Source of the DNA: Thuidium tamariscinum | Lineage: Eukaryota > Streptophyta > Bryopsida > Hypnales > Thuidiaceae | Reading direction: 5' to 3' | DNA length: 64,000 nt | Assembly: GCA_947034885.2 (NCBI GenBank) | Contig: OX344749.2 | Span: forward strand, 30,023,501 to 30,087,500 | Shown here: positions 46,824-59,769 of the stretch, piece by piece | Numbering within the stretch: position 1 is the stretch's first letter | How the letters are laid out: every line of letters begins with the position of its first letter | Notes under the pieces: model-generated | The model's input: only the letters and a program-made list of their open reading frames with translations | Told to the model about the DNA's origin: nothing | Database searches by the model: none | Program-made: the position numbers and the translations under genes

Positions 46824-46966
46824 TTATATGTGGCTTCTACTTGACATTGTGAATTGTGGCTACATAGAGAATTGTGCAATTACATTTAACTCAAACAAGC
46901 ATATTACACAAGAGATCTTGCTTTAGATTAAAACCCTAAAACTAACCACCTTATTGTGGAGATTAA

Positions 46967-47912
46967 CCCCTAAACAACTACATTGCATTTTTTTGCAACA
47001 TAACAATTTTGGGTAGCTCACTACAAATGGAGATTTTATTTTATTTTTTTAAATTTTCACACAATATGAGCCCAAGGATGGGCTTCAGGGTCCAACAATT
47101 TTCATAGCTTTTGACTACATGGTTATAAATTTATTGCAAGATATGTTGTTTTCATTGTTCAACGAGTAGTCCAGGCAACGAAAAAAATTATTTGTTTAAG
47201 AATGAAAAATTTGAAATTAGTTTATTAGGTTTTATCTAAATGGAAAGCTTTGAATCATTCCATTTTGATCAATGAGTCAAAAATTATGAGCAATTTTAGT
47301 TTGGGGTAGTTTGTGGCTAGTTATAGGATCTCTACACTGCAAAAACAAGTTTGAAATCCTTTATTTTACTCAATTTTTAATGTTTTTGGAATTTAAAAAA
47401 AAGAAGTAGGTGTAGATTGTTTATTACAAAATTTTAACCATTGGGATTGGAATTTTTCAATTCTGTAAATAAGTAGTTTACATTTTAGTATTTTGGTTCA
47501 TTTTCCACTTCTTTCTACTTACTATTTTTTTCCTATATGTTGCACAACTCCAAATTATTTGAAAATTTTTAACATGTAACCAACTTGCCTTTAAGAATGA
47601 ATCCAAAGAGTAACCACCAATTTGAACTATTCTTTCCATACAAATGTGACCTTATGAAGTGCAACTGTCCAATTTTTTGCAGGACCAAAAAAATGAGTTT
47701 TGTAAATTCAAATGCTAATCTCTTGCATTCTACATGGTGAAAAACTTTGAAATTTTTTCTACATCCTTACAAACAAGCATAATACAAGATCCTACTATTA
47801 TATATTATATAATATGTCAAAAAATGTTTTTTTTTCTAAATTTTGATACATGTACTTGAAATGGAAAATTTGGAGCGGTTTTGGTGAAATTATAGTCAAA
47901 ACCATTTAGGGG
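46967..47912. mobile_element. TTAA-target element, 946 bp, reverse orientation
   Basis: TTAA at 46963-46966 and 47913-47916. Starts CCCCTAAACAAC and ends CCATTTAGGGG. The interior is the reverse complement of the 12734-13680 type. Confidence 0.88.
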
Positions 47913-47916
47913 TTAA

Positions 47917-48265
47917 TGAAACTGCCCCTCAAAGTCCCAATTCTGATGTCAAGATTGTAGCTGATCCACACACATTCCTCTGAACTTGTTCAATTTGCTT
48001 TTGTTTATGCTTGAAAATGCATCTAATAGTCTTATTAGGGTTTTTTTGAGTGAATTTTTCCTAAAAAGAAATGAATTTTTTATTGGAAATATTTGGCAAA
48101 ATATTTAATTCTTATTTTTCAATGGATGAAATTGCTAATTTGCTATCAAATCTTAGGATGCTACCACTCATTTTTGGATGAATGTACATTCTTATGACTG
48201 AGTAATGAATTTTCATCCATAAATTACAAGTTTTATTCATTTCCAGTGATAACTGCTTTCCTTAA
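47917..48265. other. Spacer
   Basis: No supported feature. Confidence 0.4.
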
Positions 48266-49006
48266 CCCCTAAAGCCCTGAGTTGTGTTTTTTGGCAACAT
48301 AAGTTTTTTGGGCAACTCACTACAAATGGAGTTTTTATTTTTTTTCTTTGAAATTTTTACACAAGATGTGCCCAAGGAGTATCTTTAAGGCCCAACAGTT
48401 TTCATAACTTTTGACTTTGTGGTTAAAAAGTTATAGCATGATATGTTGTTTTCTTTACTTGGAGGGCAGCCTGGGCAGCTGAAAAAACTTCTTTAAAAAA
48501 CTTTTTTTTGAGAAGTGAAATTTCAAATTGATTTTTTAGGTTTATACGATCATGGGAAGATTTGAATCATTCTATTAGGATTAAGGAGTCAAAAGTGATG
48601 ACAAATTTTAGTTTGCGGGTAGGTATGGTTTTCAAAGACTCCATACCTACCCGCAAACAAAAATTCCTCATGGCTTTTGACTCCTTAATCCAAATAGAAT
48701 GATTCAAAGCTTCCTATGTCTATATAAACCCAAAAAATCAATTTGAAATTTCACTTTTCAAAAAAAAAGTTTTTTTAAAGAAGTTTTTTCAGCTGCCCGG
48801 GCTGCCCTCCGAGTAAAGAAAACAACATATCATGCCATAACTTTTTAATCACAAAGTCAAAAGTTATGAAAATTATTGGGCCTTAAAGCTACTCCTCGGG
48901 CACATCTTGTGTAAAAAATTTCAAAGAAAAAAAATAAAAACTCCATTTGTAGTGAGCTGCCCCCAAAACTTGTATTGCCAAAAAACGCAGCTCAGGGCTT
49001 TAGGGG
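48266..49006. mobile_element. Complete foldback TTAA-family element, 741 bp
   Basis: TTAA at 48262-48265 and 49007-49010. Both ends are the same terminus (CCCCTAAAGCCCTGAG and CTCAGGGCTTTAGGGG). The whole element is one long inverted repeat with the turn GTTTGCGGGTAGGTATGG (48611-48628) / CCATACCTACCCGCAAAC (48641-48658). It appears to be two copies of one half of the ~945-bp element joined head to head. Confidence 0.93.
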
Positions 49007-49010
49007 TTAA

Positions 49011-50640
49011 AAAACGAAAAAAAATCCCTGGTCTTATCCCTCCAAAATCAGCACCAATTCAAGTGTTGAGATCAGCCCTTTTTCTTGGGCAATATGGTTC
49101 CAGATTGCATCATTCCAAAATAAATGTCTACTTTTCATCAGATAAAAGTAATCTTTTTTGCCATAACTTCTTCATTTCTATTCAAAATATAGATGAAATT
49201 GCCAAATTTGGATGAAAAAGTGAATGGATATGATTGAAAAGCATTTTTTGGTAAAAAAGATGGATGGATGGAGATATACAATGCTTCATCAAATTTTAAG
49301 TGGTCGCCATCTTAGCACTTTCTCAAAAACTAAAAAAAAAGGGGCTGGTTGAGAGTTCAGAAATGGATGTTTGCTTGGAAGCTGTGTAGGTCATATGGTA
49401 AGAGGCTCAAAAAGCGACCATCTAAGGGCTGGTTCCCCCTTTTCACATATTTCCTTGGACTGAAATATTTTCAACTCATTTTTCAGTCAAGGAGAAATAG
49501 ATGGGGATTCTAACACAAGTTGTTTCATAATTTTTGAAGCATTACTTAATTAGTTATGAATTTTCAAACATAGTCTTCCATAGGTCCCATAGTGGTGATC
49601 AATAGGCCTTGCAAACCCATACATGCTCAGTTTCAAGAAAAATCTGGCTTGGTTCAAAAACTAGCAGTGCAACATGTCAAAAGTGATCTAATTTGTTTCT
49701 AAATGCGTCCCTTTCAAAAACTGAAATGGATGGTTGAATAAATCATTCTTTCAGATTTTTTTATCACTTGACAGAAGGTAGTTCAACAATGAATCCTTAT
49801 TTTTAATATAATCAAGAGACACCTATCCACATAGTTGAGAATGAACCCAATGGGACTCTGAAACCATCCATTCAATTAGTGAAAACAAAGTCTTAACATG
49901 CTTCAATGTAATCCACAATTTATTTTCTCACAGTAGATGATCCATTTCAGAGCCTCCTAGTGGACAGGTGCAAAAGCCTGATCGGTTTATGAGCCCCCTC
50001 CTATATCTTCAAGTTTGATTGTGCATGATTCATGTGCAGGTGTTCAAATTTCTAAGTCTATGGGCCTTTTTTTCATTTTTTATGAAGTGCCAAAGAGATT
50101 CGTATTAAGATGATATAGAAGTGCTCCAAATTTCAACATATATCCACATCTTGATTAGAAAATATCATATTAGCACATACCACACATCTATAATTATGTT
50201 TTTTTCCACAATTTGGCAATTTCATTTGAGATTTTTTTTGTAATTCAAAGTTTTCTGGAAAAAATCTTCTCAGTTTGAAGCTATTTTTTAGCCAATTATT
50301 TTTCCCTAATGCAATCTGGCACCAGAAAGGAAAAAAAAAGCACTATCTGGATCTCATTTGATGTTGATATTTTGAATTTTATTAGCCTCGCTAGCCATGG
50401 TTCTAAACAGTCTCTAAGCCTTGATTACACTAGAGCCTACAGGAAGGCCGGTAGAATTGATCATTTTAAGATATTTTAGACATGATTTGGTGTAGTGCAA
50501 GCCAAAGCAAATATATTGAGAGGTGCTATGATAGAAATGATGAGGATTGAAAGAACTTTGGTAATTTTATTGCATGATTTGAAATTACTATAAATTTTGA
50601 AAAATGAAAAACACATGGAATTTTGAATTTTTAGACTCTT
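49011..50640. other. No gene seen
   Basis: About 1.6 kb of AT-rich sequence with GGGCTGGTT repeated at about 49344 and 49426. Probably older transposon debris. Confidence 0.4.
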
Positions 50641-50644
50641 TTAA

Positions 50645-51560
50645 TCCCTAAAGAACCAAGCCCTGTTTTCTGCCCTAAAACACTAAAAACTGCCAATTTT
50701 ATAGCAAAGAGTAAAAAGAATTTAATTAATTTTTTTAACATTTAACTGTAGGATCTTATACCTCACAAGTCAAAGAGAATGCGGAAAAAATTTCAGAATT
50801 TTTGACCACACAGATTGCAAGATACTTGCATTTAAAGTAGGAAAAACAAGTTTTTCAGTACATTGCGGGACTGGATTTTTTGACTTTGAATATTTTTAAC
50901 TTAAAATTTTTGCATTAAAGAGTTTTGAGGTTTAATTATTTATAGTGAAAAATTGAGTTGAGAATCTAGGGAACAAAAAAGAAATTCAAAAATATTTAAT
51001 TTTCATTCTTAAAAATAATTGTTAAGTAGAAGTAGGTACGAGATAGAAGGAAAATCTAAAATATTAATATCTTTTAGATGGAATTAAAATGCACTAATCC
51101 TAATGGTGAGATTGTTCTAGGAAGTAAACTAATCCAAGAATTTTTTTTTTTAAATTGCAAAAATTGCATCCAGAAATGAATCCTACAAGTTATTTTTTTC
51201 AAGAAAATGCTCTAATTGCCCAAAAAACAAGAATGTCCATAACTTTCTCATAACAAATCTAAATAAAATGAATCAAATCTTCCTAGATAGAAAAAAATAT
51301 AATCTATAAGAAAAAAAATTCAAAAAAAAAATTCAAAAATTTTCTTTGCTGTCCGAACTGCCTGCCATCCCTTGTTTTGAGCTTATTTGGGCATAACTTT
51401 TGTTCCCGGGCACTGATTTAAAAAAAAATTAATATCTCCACAAAGATATTCAATTTTTCTATCTCCAAAAAAATTTTCAAAAAATTAGGAAAAAATTCAG
51501 CCCGTAGGTACTTGCCCAAAATTACATTTGTCCCCCAAAGGGACAATGGTCCTTTAGAGG
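50645..51560. mobile_element. TTAA-target element, 916 bp, diverged ends
   Basis: TTAA at 50641-50644 and 51561-51564. Starts TCCCTAAAGAACCAAG and ends CAATGGTCCTTTAGAGG. Most like 44891-45812. Confidence 0.85.
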
Positions 51561-51564
51561 TTAA

Positions 51565-52867
51565 TTCTGATCATTCAAAAAACTATTTTTCCACTTAGTT
51601 CTTCCAACTTTCTTGCGCACTACTTTAGGACATGTGTCATGAAAATTTATTCCCAACTTTGAAAAGAAGAAAAAGAAAAAATTTTATAGCCTTGGCTAGA
51701 ATACATCAATCTACAGGTTGGCTATAGAATGCTAGTTGGGTATGGGTGGCTTTACCTTACTAATGTATTGGATTTTTTTGTGGTTTGTGAAGAGTCATCC
51801 CCTACTAAGATGGAGGCTCCAATTGTAAACCACGCCTAGTAGCCAACTTGTAGGGGTGCAATATTTGTAATAAAGCCTAAACAAATTTTTAACCAGAGGT
51901 TGAATGGCGTGTTTTTGGTCCTTTTCAACGCTAAGACCAATATAGTAATGACACATGTTCTAAATTAGTGAGCGGAAGAAGTGACTAGAAGCATATATCA
52001 AATGATCAAAATTAGAAGACTTTAGACATTGGCCATTAGTGAATTGCACTTTTTGCTTTCCAAAATTCATTGTAAATACGATTTTGGAAACAAATCTCTA
52101 AAAACTTTGCTATTTCTATATTTCTTATCTTCCTAGATGGGAAAAATGTCCACCACCTCATATTGTGCACCATATGCTTTACAATTGCTTAAATAATTAG
52201 GTGTTGGTGCCTCCACCTGTCCACCACAATAGAAAAGAAGGTCAAAATTAGCACATTTTGTTGTTTTGAATGACTTTGTTTGGACATGAATTAATAGAAT
52301 TGTGTCAATTTTCACATGTTTTGCGACTCTAGACTACTTGATTAGGATGGTTTTTTCTACTAATTCCCCATATTGAGAAAGTACTATTGTTGTACAGTTG
52401 TAGACTACAAATTTTTGGGTAGTCTTTTAACATATATTCTCATTTAGTGTTAAAGAGTGTTGTTATTGAGGGTCTTAGAATGTATTAAAGTTACTTTTGA
52501 ACTAGATTCTCATTGCAAACATCACCCTTAATACCAAGTGCAAACATATCTTTACTTGTGATTTTAGAGCTTGGCAATGATGACGTTTTTACTTCTTGTC
52601 CTTGTACAATTTCACCTTATCCTTGTAATGTGGATCTGGATCAATTATTTTTCATTGAATGTTTCTAATGACTAATCTTCTAAGCTTGTTTCATAATAAT
52701 GAGCATTTACTTGACCTTCTCTATATATTAAGATGTAGCTTATGCATCATTCAATTGATATTGCCTTTAAAGTAGCAGCACCCATAACCTTTAAAATAAG
52801 CAATTCAACATAATTGGAGGCATTTTTTCTAGAAAAACTACACTTGCAATATTACCAATTGAAAATC
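51565..52867. other. No gene seen; part of a dispersed repeat
   Basis: The left part contains the inverted copy of the CAAAGTTGGGA...CACATGTC block found near 41750. No coding evidence. Confidence 0.4.
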
Positions 52868-53601
52868 GGGTGATTGCAAGAAAGGGCTGTCCTTTTTGGC
52901 GTCACAATGGAAGTGACATTTGTGCCATTGGTTATAACTTTTGGGGTATTAATCCAATGTACTTGAAATTTTTATTGAAGATGGTCAACTTGATAGTAAA
53001 GAAATTCCTTATTTTTCAGAAATTTCCAAAAAACATTTTCTAATTAAATTTTAATTTACCTAATTTGTCACACTTTGCAATTTAGGGGTTTTTAGTACTG
53101 TGGAGTATCCAAAATTAATGATTTAGACTTGAAATTTGTATGGTATATTTATACACTAAAGATTTATGAGTTGACCAAAAACATTTAAAAAAAACATTAT
53201 TTTATGTCCTCTACATTGATGCAAATAGGGGCCCCTTGTGCATACAATTCTGAACATCTAAAATGTTTTCAAAATAATTCTTTTGGTGAAATCTCATCAT
53301 CATCAATCCTTCCCAAATTTCCAATTTTTAGTTTAAAAAAAAATTTCTTTTCCTATTTTTTACAAATTAAAATGTGAAAGTACTCATTTTCATGAGATTT
53401 TGCACTTTTCTAGTTCTCCTAGTTAGAGAATTTTCCTGAACTTTTCCTTCCTAGGGTACCTTCTTCTTAAAGGTATATTCATGAAAATTATTTTTTACAT
53501 TTTTTAAAAATTGTTTTTCTAATTAAATAGTACTCTTGAAAAAATTATGAGTACTATTCAAAACAAGACAAAAAAATGGGAGGCCTTTCTTGCAATCACC
53601 C
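52868..53601. mobile_element. GGGTGATTGCAAGAAA element, 734 bp, 4-bp target duplication
   Basis: Starts GGGTGATTGCAAGAAAG and ends CTTTCTTGCAATCACCC, flanked by AATC on both sides. No coding capacity. Confidence 0.88.
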
Positions 53602-54139
53602 AATCACAATTTTTCTTAAAAACTAGAATTTTTGGATAAGGCATCAAATTTCTATGAATTTTCAAAGTAGAACTCCCTAGGGCATTGTAAACTCCACTCT
53701 AGTAAAGTTGCATTGATTCTCATACCAAAATCTTAAAAAAAATCAAAACCCATCAACCACAATTAAAAAAGGAAATGGTTTCAAGGTACTTTTGGAGATT
53801 TTTAAAAGTAACTTTAGTATCAAAGAATGAATACACTAATGGTGTTAGATGCTTCTACCCTAGGTACACACTTGGTATTAGGGATGATGTTTGCAATGTG
53901 AATTTGGTCTAAAATTAGGTCTAAATTCCTTCCCAAGACCTTCAATAACAATATTCTTTAACATCAAGTGCAAACATACCTTTTGATGCTTTTGGGAAGT
54001 ATAAGGGATATTCAATAAGGATGAGCACTGAAGACTTCTCCAAATTAAACAATGTCGTCTTGTTACTTGATATACCACATTGATTAGGGGTTTTAAGGGA
54101 ATCAAAAAATTAAAGAGACTTATCATGGAAAGCTATAGA
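53602..54139. other. Spacer, no gene seen
   Basis: AT-rich, no supported feature. Confidence 0.4.
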
Positions 54140-56120
54140 CACTAGAAGAAAAATGTGTCCACTATAACTAACTGCTATACAACTACATATCCTAGGCAAT
54201 TCTCTTGCAACTACAATCCTCTATATCAGTACCAAATTTGACACCAACATTGTTGTAGTTGCAAAATAGTTGTAAAATGAAGTTTAGGATTATACAAAGT
54301 ATTCTACACCAATACTCATCATAGTTGTCAATGTAGACAACTTTACATTCTATAGAGTTTAGTGTGTCTAATAGGAGTTGCACATAATCCTAAATCGACT
54401 ACAATTCATTTAGTGAGCAACTATATTGCAATCACGAGTACAATTGACATTCAACTAGTGAACAACTACAATGTGATTAGCATTAACCCCTAACTACCGA
54501 GTCGATCTGAAATTTCAGGCCCATTTCTGAATTCCTGTGACCATGTTAACATTCGAATGGGCAGTTAAATTCCTGTGACCATGTTAAAAAAATTCGGGCA
54601 GTTTTCAGGGTTAACTATTGAAAACTTTCATTTTTCACTGAAAAAAGTACATATTTGATTATTGAGAGGTCTTCAAAGGCATACATGTACCATAAGTGAA
54701 ATGTAAAGCTTGCCAATTTTACTTCATTTCCTAGCTTAAGCAATTTCACTTAATTTGAGATCTAAAAAATTGTACATATCCATTTGCTTTGAAAATGGTC
54801 CCAATGGAAAGAAGAAAGTGTTTTCATGATATTCACCATTGAAAATTTAAACATACAACTATTGATTTGGAGTTATTTGCAATTTCTACTTATAAAAATG
54901 ATTGCATTTCAACAATTGCAAGGTAGATTGTGTAATGAATTTAATAGCTTCTCATGTGAAATTAAGTTTTTTAGAAGTGCATTTTAGTGTGCTAACACTT
55001 TTTGTAGTTGTTCATGTTACCTCAAATCCCCCAAAAAATTTATATGCAAATTTGAGAAACATTGTGGGAAAAGGTAGCATACTAAGTATATATAGAAAAT
55101 GTACTCTTCTCTCGTTATAATCTCACAACTCCAATGCAATTTTGTGCTCAAAATTTGTGGACTTACTAATAAATAAGCTCTTTAAACTTCTATACTGTTA
55201 GATTTTGGAAAAAAATCAATTTGCTTCACTAGGGATGACTACAAGTCCATGCACTTTTTTCATAGTCAAAACACACTTGAAAAGGCTTGGGCATTTAGGG
55301 GTTAAATTAGTGACCAACTACAATGCAATTAGCATTCAACTAAGAAGCAACTACAGTGCAACTAGCATTCAACTAGTGAGCAACTACAATGTAATTAGTT
55401 TTCAACTACTCTACGACTAGAATTCAACTAGTAAGTAACTGTAATGTAACTAAGAAATGACTAGGATTAAATCTTATATCAATTATCTCACATCAATTGT
55501 CAAAAGTACCATTAGATAAGACATATAAGAATCATAAATTATGACATTCTTGTATAATGAATTTTGATAATGAAAATCTAATATTTCTATATTTTGCACA
55601 CTTTTACAACTTGTAGATTTTTACAATTTGTAGATTTCTATAGTCTACAGAAATCTATAAATAATTAAAGCCTAAAAAATTTAAAAGCCTACAAACTTGT
55701 AAAATTTTCTAAATTGGTGAAATCTATCAGTTTCAATATTTGGATTGCTAATTGAAAAAAGAAGATAGATCTAAAATTTCAAAATCTACAAATTTACAAG
55801 TCACATATAAGTCGCAAATAAGTTGCAAATGAATCACAAACAAATCACAATGAATTAGAGATGAGTTGCATACAAGTTGCAAACCAACTACAAACAAGTC
55901 GCCACAAGCAAGTTCTACATCAACAACCACATCAGAAGAGTTCATCAATAAAGTTCTATAGAGGCTATCTGATAAAAAACAACCTTGCCACATTTTACAA
56001 CTAATGTGACTTATCCAATGTAATTGCGGTCTCCAAATTGTCACCCAATTACAAACATCTAATGCAACTACAAAACTAGTTGCAAACTCAAGTTAGAAAA
56101 CTCCTTATTTTCTTGTAGTC
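54140..56120. mobile_element. CACTA-like non-autonomous element, ~2 kb, interrupted
   Basis: The left end CACTAGAAGAAAAATGTG is typical of CACTA termini; the probable right end TTTTCTTGTAGTC is its diverged inverse. Inside are short clustered repeats: CAACTACAATG(C/T)(A/G)ATTAGCATTCAAC units at 54410-54486 and 55310-55440, and (A)AGTTGCAAA / AATCACAAA units at 55800-55920. These resemble the subterminal repeats of CACTA elements. Split by the TTAA element 54487-55301. The target duplication is not confirmed. Confidence 0.6.
54487..55301. mobile_element. TTAA-target element, 815 bp, nested
   Basis: TTAA at 54483-54486 and 55302-55305. Starts CCCCTAACTACCGAG and ends CTTGGGCATTTAGGGG (the end type of 1161-1790). 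It breaks the CAACTACAATG repeat array; removing it restores GATTAGCATTAAATTAGTG. Confidence 0.88.
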
Positions 56121-56670
56121 GTCATATGTTTGAAACATGATGTACAACTCTTGGATACTCCAATGACTATTGATATAGAACAAAGGTATTGATATTTATA
56201 TAATGTCAAATGTCAATTAATCAGTACAGGTCCTCTTATTACTCCTATTAAGTGTAGATATATTTATGCATTAGGTTTCAAAGTAGAACAAAGACTATAT
56301 TTATACCCACTTGGATCTTACATATGTGAAACTCTCTTTCTTATTCATTTTATTGTGCCCATTGATAGTTGATTAATTGTGCATATTTGATCAATTGTAA
56401 TCTCAATCTGGGAACTTGATTCTAATGTAGGATTGTGAATATGTTGATTATGGGCTATCATAAAACTAATACAAGCACATGAAGAACAATATTATGTTGA
56501 GACATCATTAAAGCCTATAGAATTATTCAACATTTTGATAGATTTATAGTATTGTTAAGTGAAGATTCTCATAAAGATTGTTATAAATTCATTGTAAGAA
56601 TCAATATCTAGAGATATATGGGAAAGTGATCTACTCTAGTTTGGTGTTTAGAATGTTCACATCAAACATT
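56121..56670. other. Spacer, no gene seen
   Basis: AT-rich, no supported feature. Confidence 0.4.
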
Positions 56671-56896
56671 CACTAGAAGAAAAGCTCTGAAATCTGCGTT
56701 TGTTTCAACACAACGTGTCAAGTGAATTGTGTTGAAACAAACGCAAAAAACGCAGTGAAAAAGTGGAAAAACACAGAAAAATGCATTTTTCTGCATTTTT
56801 CCACTTTTTCACTGCGTTTTCTGCGTTCGTTTCAACACAATTCACTTGACGCGTTGTGTTGAAACAAATGCAGATTTCAGAGCTTTTCTTCTAGTG
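56671..56896. mobile_element. CACTA-type foldback MITE, 226 bp, 3-bp target duplication
   Basis: Starts CACTAGAAGAAAAGCTCTGA and ends in its inverse, TCAGAGCTTTTCTTCTAGTG, flanked by ATT on both sides. It is a nearly complete palindrome. Each arm contains a smaller inverted repeat (GTTTGTTTCAACACAA ... TTGTGTTGAAACAAAC), so a cloverleaf-like fold is possible. Confidence 0.93.
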
Positions 56897-56899
56897 ATT

Positions 56900-57524
56900 T
56901 CATGCAAAAAGCTTAAAAAATCTTGTGCATTGCTATAATTGTGATGTCATTTTCACTTCTTGAACCTTTGTTTCACACTAATTAACTTTCAATCCAAGCA
57001 ATCTTATCCATCTCATGTTTTTGACACCTACATCACAATTTAAACCTTCTAAAATTGAGTAGTTGTTGAAGGTGGTAGTTTGTAAAAATACTGTGAGTGA
57101 AATTACTTTAGTTCTTGTACAAGTCTTTCTTACTTTAAAGTCCAAGAAAATAACTATTAAGATTCATAGAACTATAAAGATAATCAACATGGAGGAGTTT
57201 TAAGTCACTAAAGAAAAAGGGCATGTAAATATTGGTCACCATAGTGGTATATCTTACAAAAAATATAACCCAAAAGAGGTTAGTTTGTCTAATAAAATGA
57301 TCCAAAGTAAGATTTTCAAAGAATCCACTTCATTTTTAGACATGTATGAAGATGAAGTTTGCACTAGATTTGAAACTAAAGCCCAAAGTTTATTAGTTTA
57401 GGATTGAATAGATATTTAATTGGAAACTTGCTAAATTGAGTTTAAAATTTTTATAAAGATAACTAATTGTACTTTCTATAGTCTTGCAAGACTCTTGACT
57501 ACTCAATAGTATGTACTCTAAGTA
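56900..57524. other. Spacer, no gene seen
   Basis: AT-rich, no supported feature. Confidence 0.4.
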
Positions 57525-58257
57525 GGGTGATTGCAAGAAAGACCGGTACTATTTTGCGTCACACTTTGAATGACGGAGTTGTTATTGATTATAACTTTTA
57601 AAGTATGAACCATATTAACTTGAAATTTTGACTAAAGATTTCTGATATGACAATAATCAAATTCCTTATTTTTCAGAAATTTTCAAAAATCATTTTATAA
57701 TTAAATTTCAATTAAGCTAATTTGTCACACTTTGCAGTTTAGGGGTTTTTAGTACTGGGGAGCATCCAAAATTAGTCATCTAAAGCTGAAATTTCTGTAG
57801 CCTATTTCCATACTAGGTAGGCATGTTTCTACCAAAGGAAATCTTAAAAATCATTATTCTCTTTCCTCTACATATGCGCGAACAGGCCTCCCTTGCGCGC
57901 ATACTTTTGAACATTTGAGATGGTTTTGAGATCATTCTTTTGGTGAAATCTCTTCATCATAAAGTTCTCCCCAATTTCCAATTTTTAGTTTTAAAAAAAA
58001 TTCTTTTTCCTATTTTTTACAAATTAAAATGTCAAAGTAACTATTTTCATGAAAATTTGCACTTTTCTAGTTCTCCTACTTAGAGAATTTTCCTACACTT
58101 TTCCTTCCTAGGGTACCTTCTTCTTAGAGGTATATACCTAAAACATATTTCTTACATTTTTAAGAAATTGTTTTTCTAATTATATAGTACTCCCGAAAAT
58201 TTCAGCAGTACTATGGAAAATGCTACATAAATCGGTCGGTCTTTCTTGCAATGACCC
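57525..58257. mobile_element. GGGTGATTGCAAGAAA element, 733 bp, 4-bp target duplication
   Basis: Starts GGGTGATTGCAAGAAAGACC and ends GGTCTTTCTTGCAATGACCC, flanked by AGTA on both sides. Interior as in 52868-53601. Confidence 0.9.
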
Positions 58258-58879
58258 AGTACACTCATGCAAAATTTCAAAAACAAACTCACATTTTAAC
58301 TTACTCTAAATCACCTTGCAATGTAACCAAGTGTAAAAACCATACATATACTAGCCAACTTTTGAATTTTGTTAGCGCCTTGATTTTTTTTTCTTTAAAA
58401 GTCAAATGGCCAAAACATGTAAACCATTTTTTTTCATAAATAGAAATTTTTTCATTCAAAAAAAAAAAATTCTTCGTCACTTATGTAATACAATTTGACA
58501 ATTGGAATGCAATTTGTTCAAAAAGTTCCAAAAAAAAAATTTCATGTGAACTTTCTCTGTGGAGATTCCATCAAGGAAAGAAACCAAGAGAAGTAGATTC
58601 TTTCACTGATCAAAGACCCTATCTTTGTCCAAGACCTTGTTTTAATTTCCTATAAGCCCACTATTCCGTAGGATGTTAAATAATGCATTCCAATGTGGAC
58701 CCATCAATGTGGCCTAAGAAGATTTTAAGCCAGATCACAGGACTTGGCTGACTTGGCTAACTGTGTGGCTCATAAAACTCCAACCCTATAGGATATCAAA
58801 TGCACAAGCCCTCAACGTTGTAGGACATCAACCTCAATGAAACTTTATAGAATGACCACTACCACCTTCCTATGTAAGG
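58258..58879. other. Spacer, no gene seen
   Basis: No supported feature. The left end of the next element is lost somewhere near 58880. Confidence 0.4.
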
Positions 58880-59765
58880 TGCTAATTTTAGAATTTAGCA
58901 TTGCAATTAGGTTTTATTACAAATACAAATTTGAGAAAAAAAACATGAAATGATACATGAAATGATAAGATCTTCTAGTAAGCTAGCTTAAAAAGATGTG
59001 GAAATAATTTCAAAAATTTCCACCTTATAGATTGCAAGATATTAGCACTTGAATTGACAAAATTCCTTTTCTGGGCCCTACAAAAATCCAAGAAGCTTCA
59101 CTTCACAAACTCAAATTTGTATAAAGTAATCTCTAGAGTTATTGTAATGCTTTGGATTCTATATGCTTGAAAATTTTTATATCATTTGGAAATACACAAC
59201 ATATAGGAAAAAAATAGTAAGTACAAAAAAGTAGAGAATCATCCAAAATAATAAATTTTTATAATCAATTTATAATATTGAAAAATGAAAATGAAATGGT
59301 TTTAATGCTCTAAAAAACAAACTACAACCAATGTTTTTGTTTATTTTCAAAAATATTGAAAATTGAGTTAAAATAAACAACTTCAAAATTAATTTTAGAG
59401 TAGTGAATCCATAACTATCCACAAACTAAAATTCCTTAAAACTTTTGTTTCATTAACCAAAATTTAATGATTCAAAGCTATCCCCATATATATAAATCTA
59501 GAAAACTAATTTCAAATTTTAATTCCTTAGAAAAGGGATTTTTTTCATAATTTTTTTACACTACCTAGGCTACCTAATGAACACTAAAAAATTACATATC
59601 ATACAATAATTTTTTAACCATGTAGTCAAAAGCTATGAAAATTGTTGGCCCTTAAAGCTACTCCTTAGAAATTTTTTGGGTGAAAGTGTTGTGTGAATTT
59701 TTTTAAAAATTCCATTTGTAATGAGCTACCTAAAATTACTATCTTACAATTTTGTCTTTTAGGGG
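58880..59765. mobile_element. TTAA-target element, left end decayed
   Basis: Interior similar to 5270-6193 (for example TAGATTGCAAGATATTAGCA). Ends TTGTCTTTTAGGGG before TTAA at 59766-59769. No clear CCCC left end, so the left coordinate is approximate. Confidence 0.7.
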
Positions 59766-59769
59766 TTAA

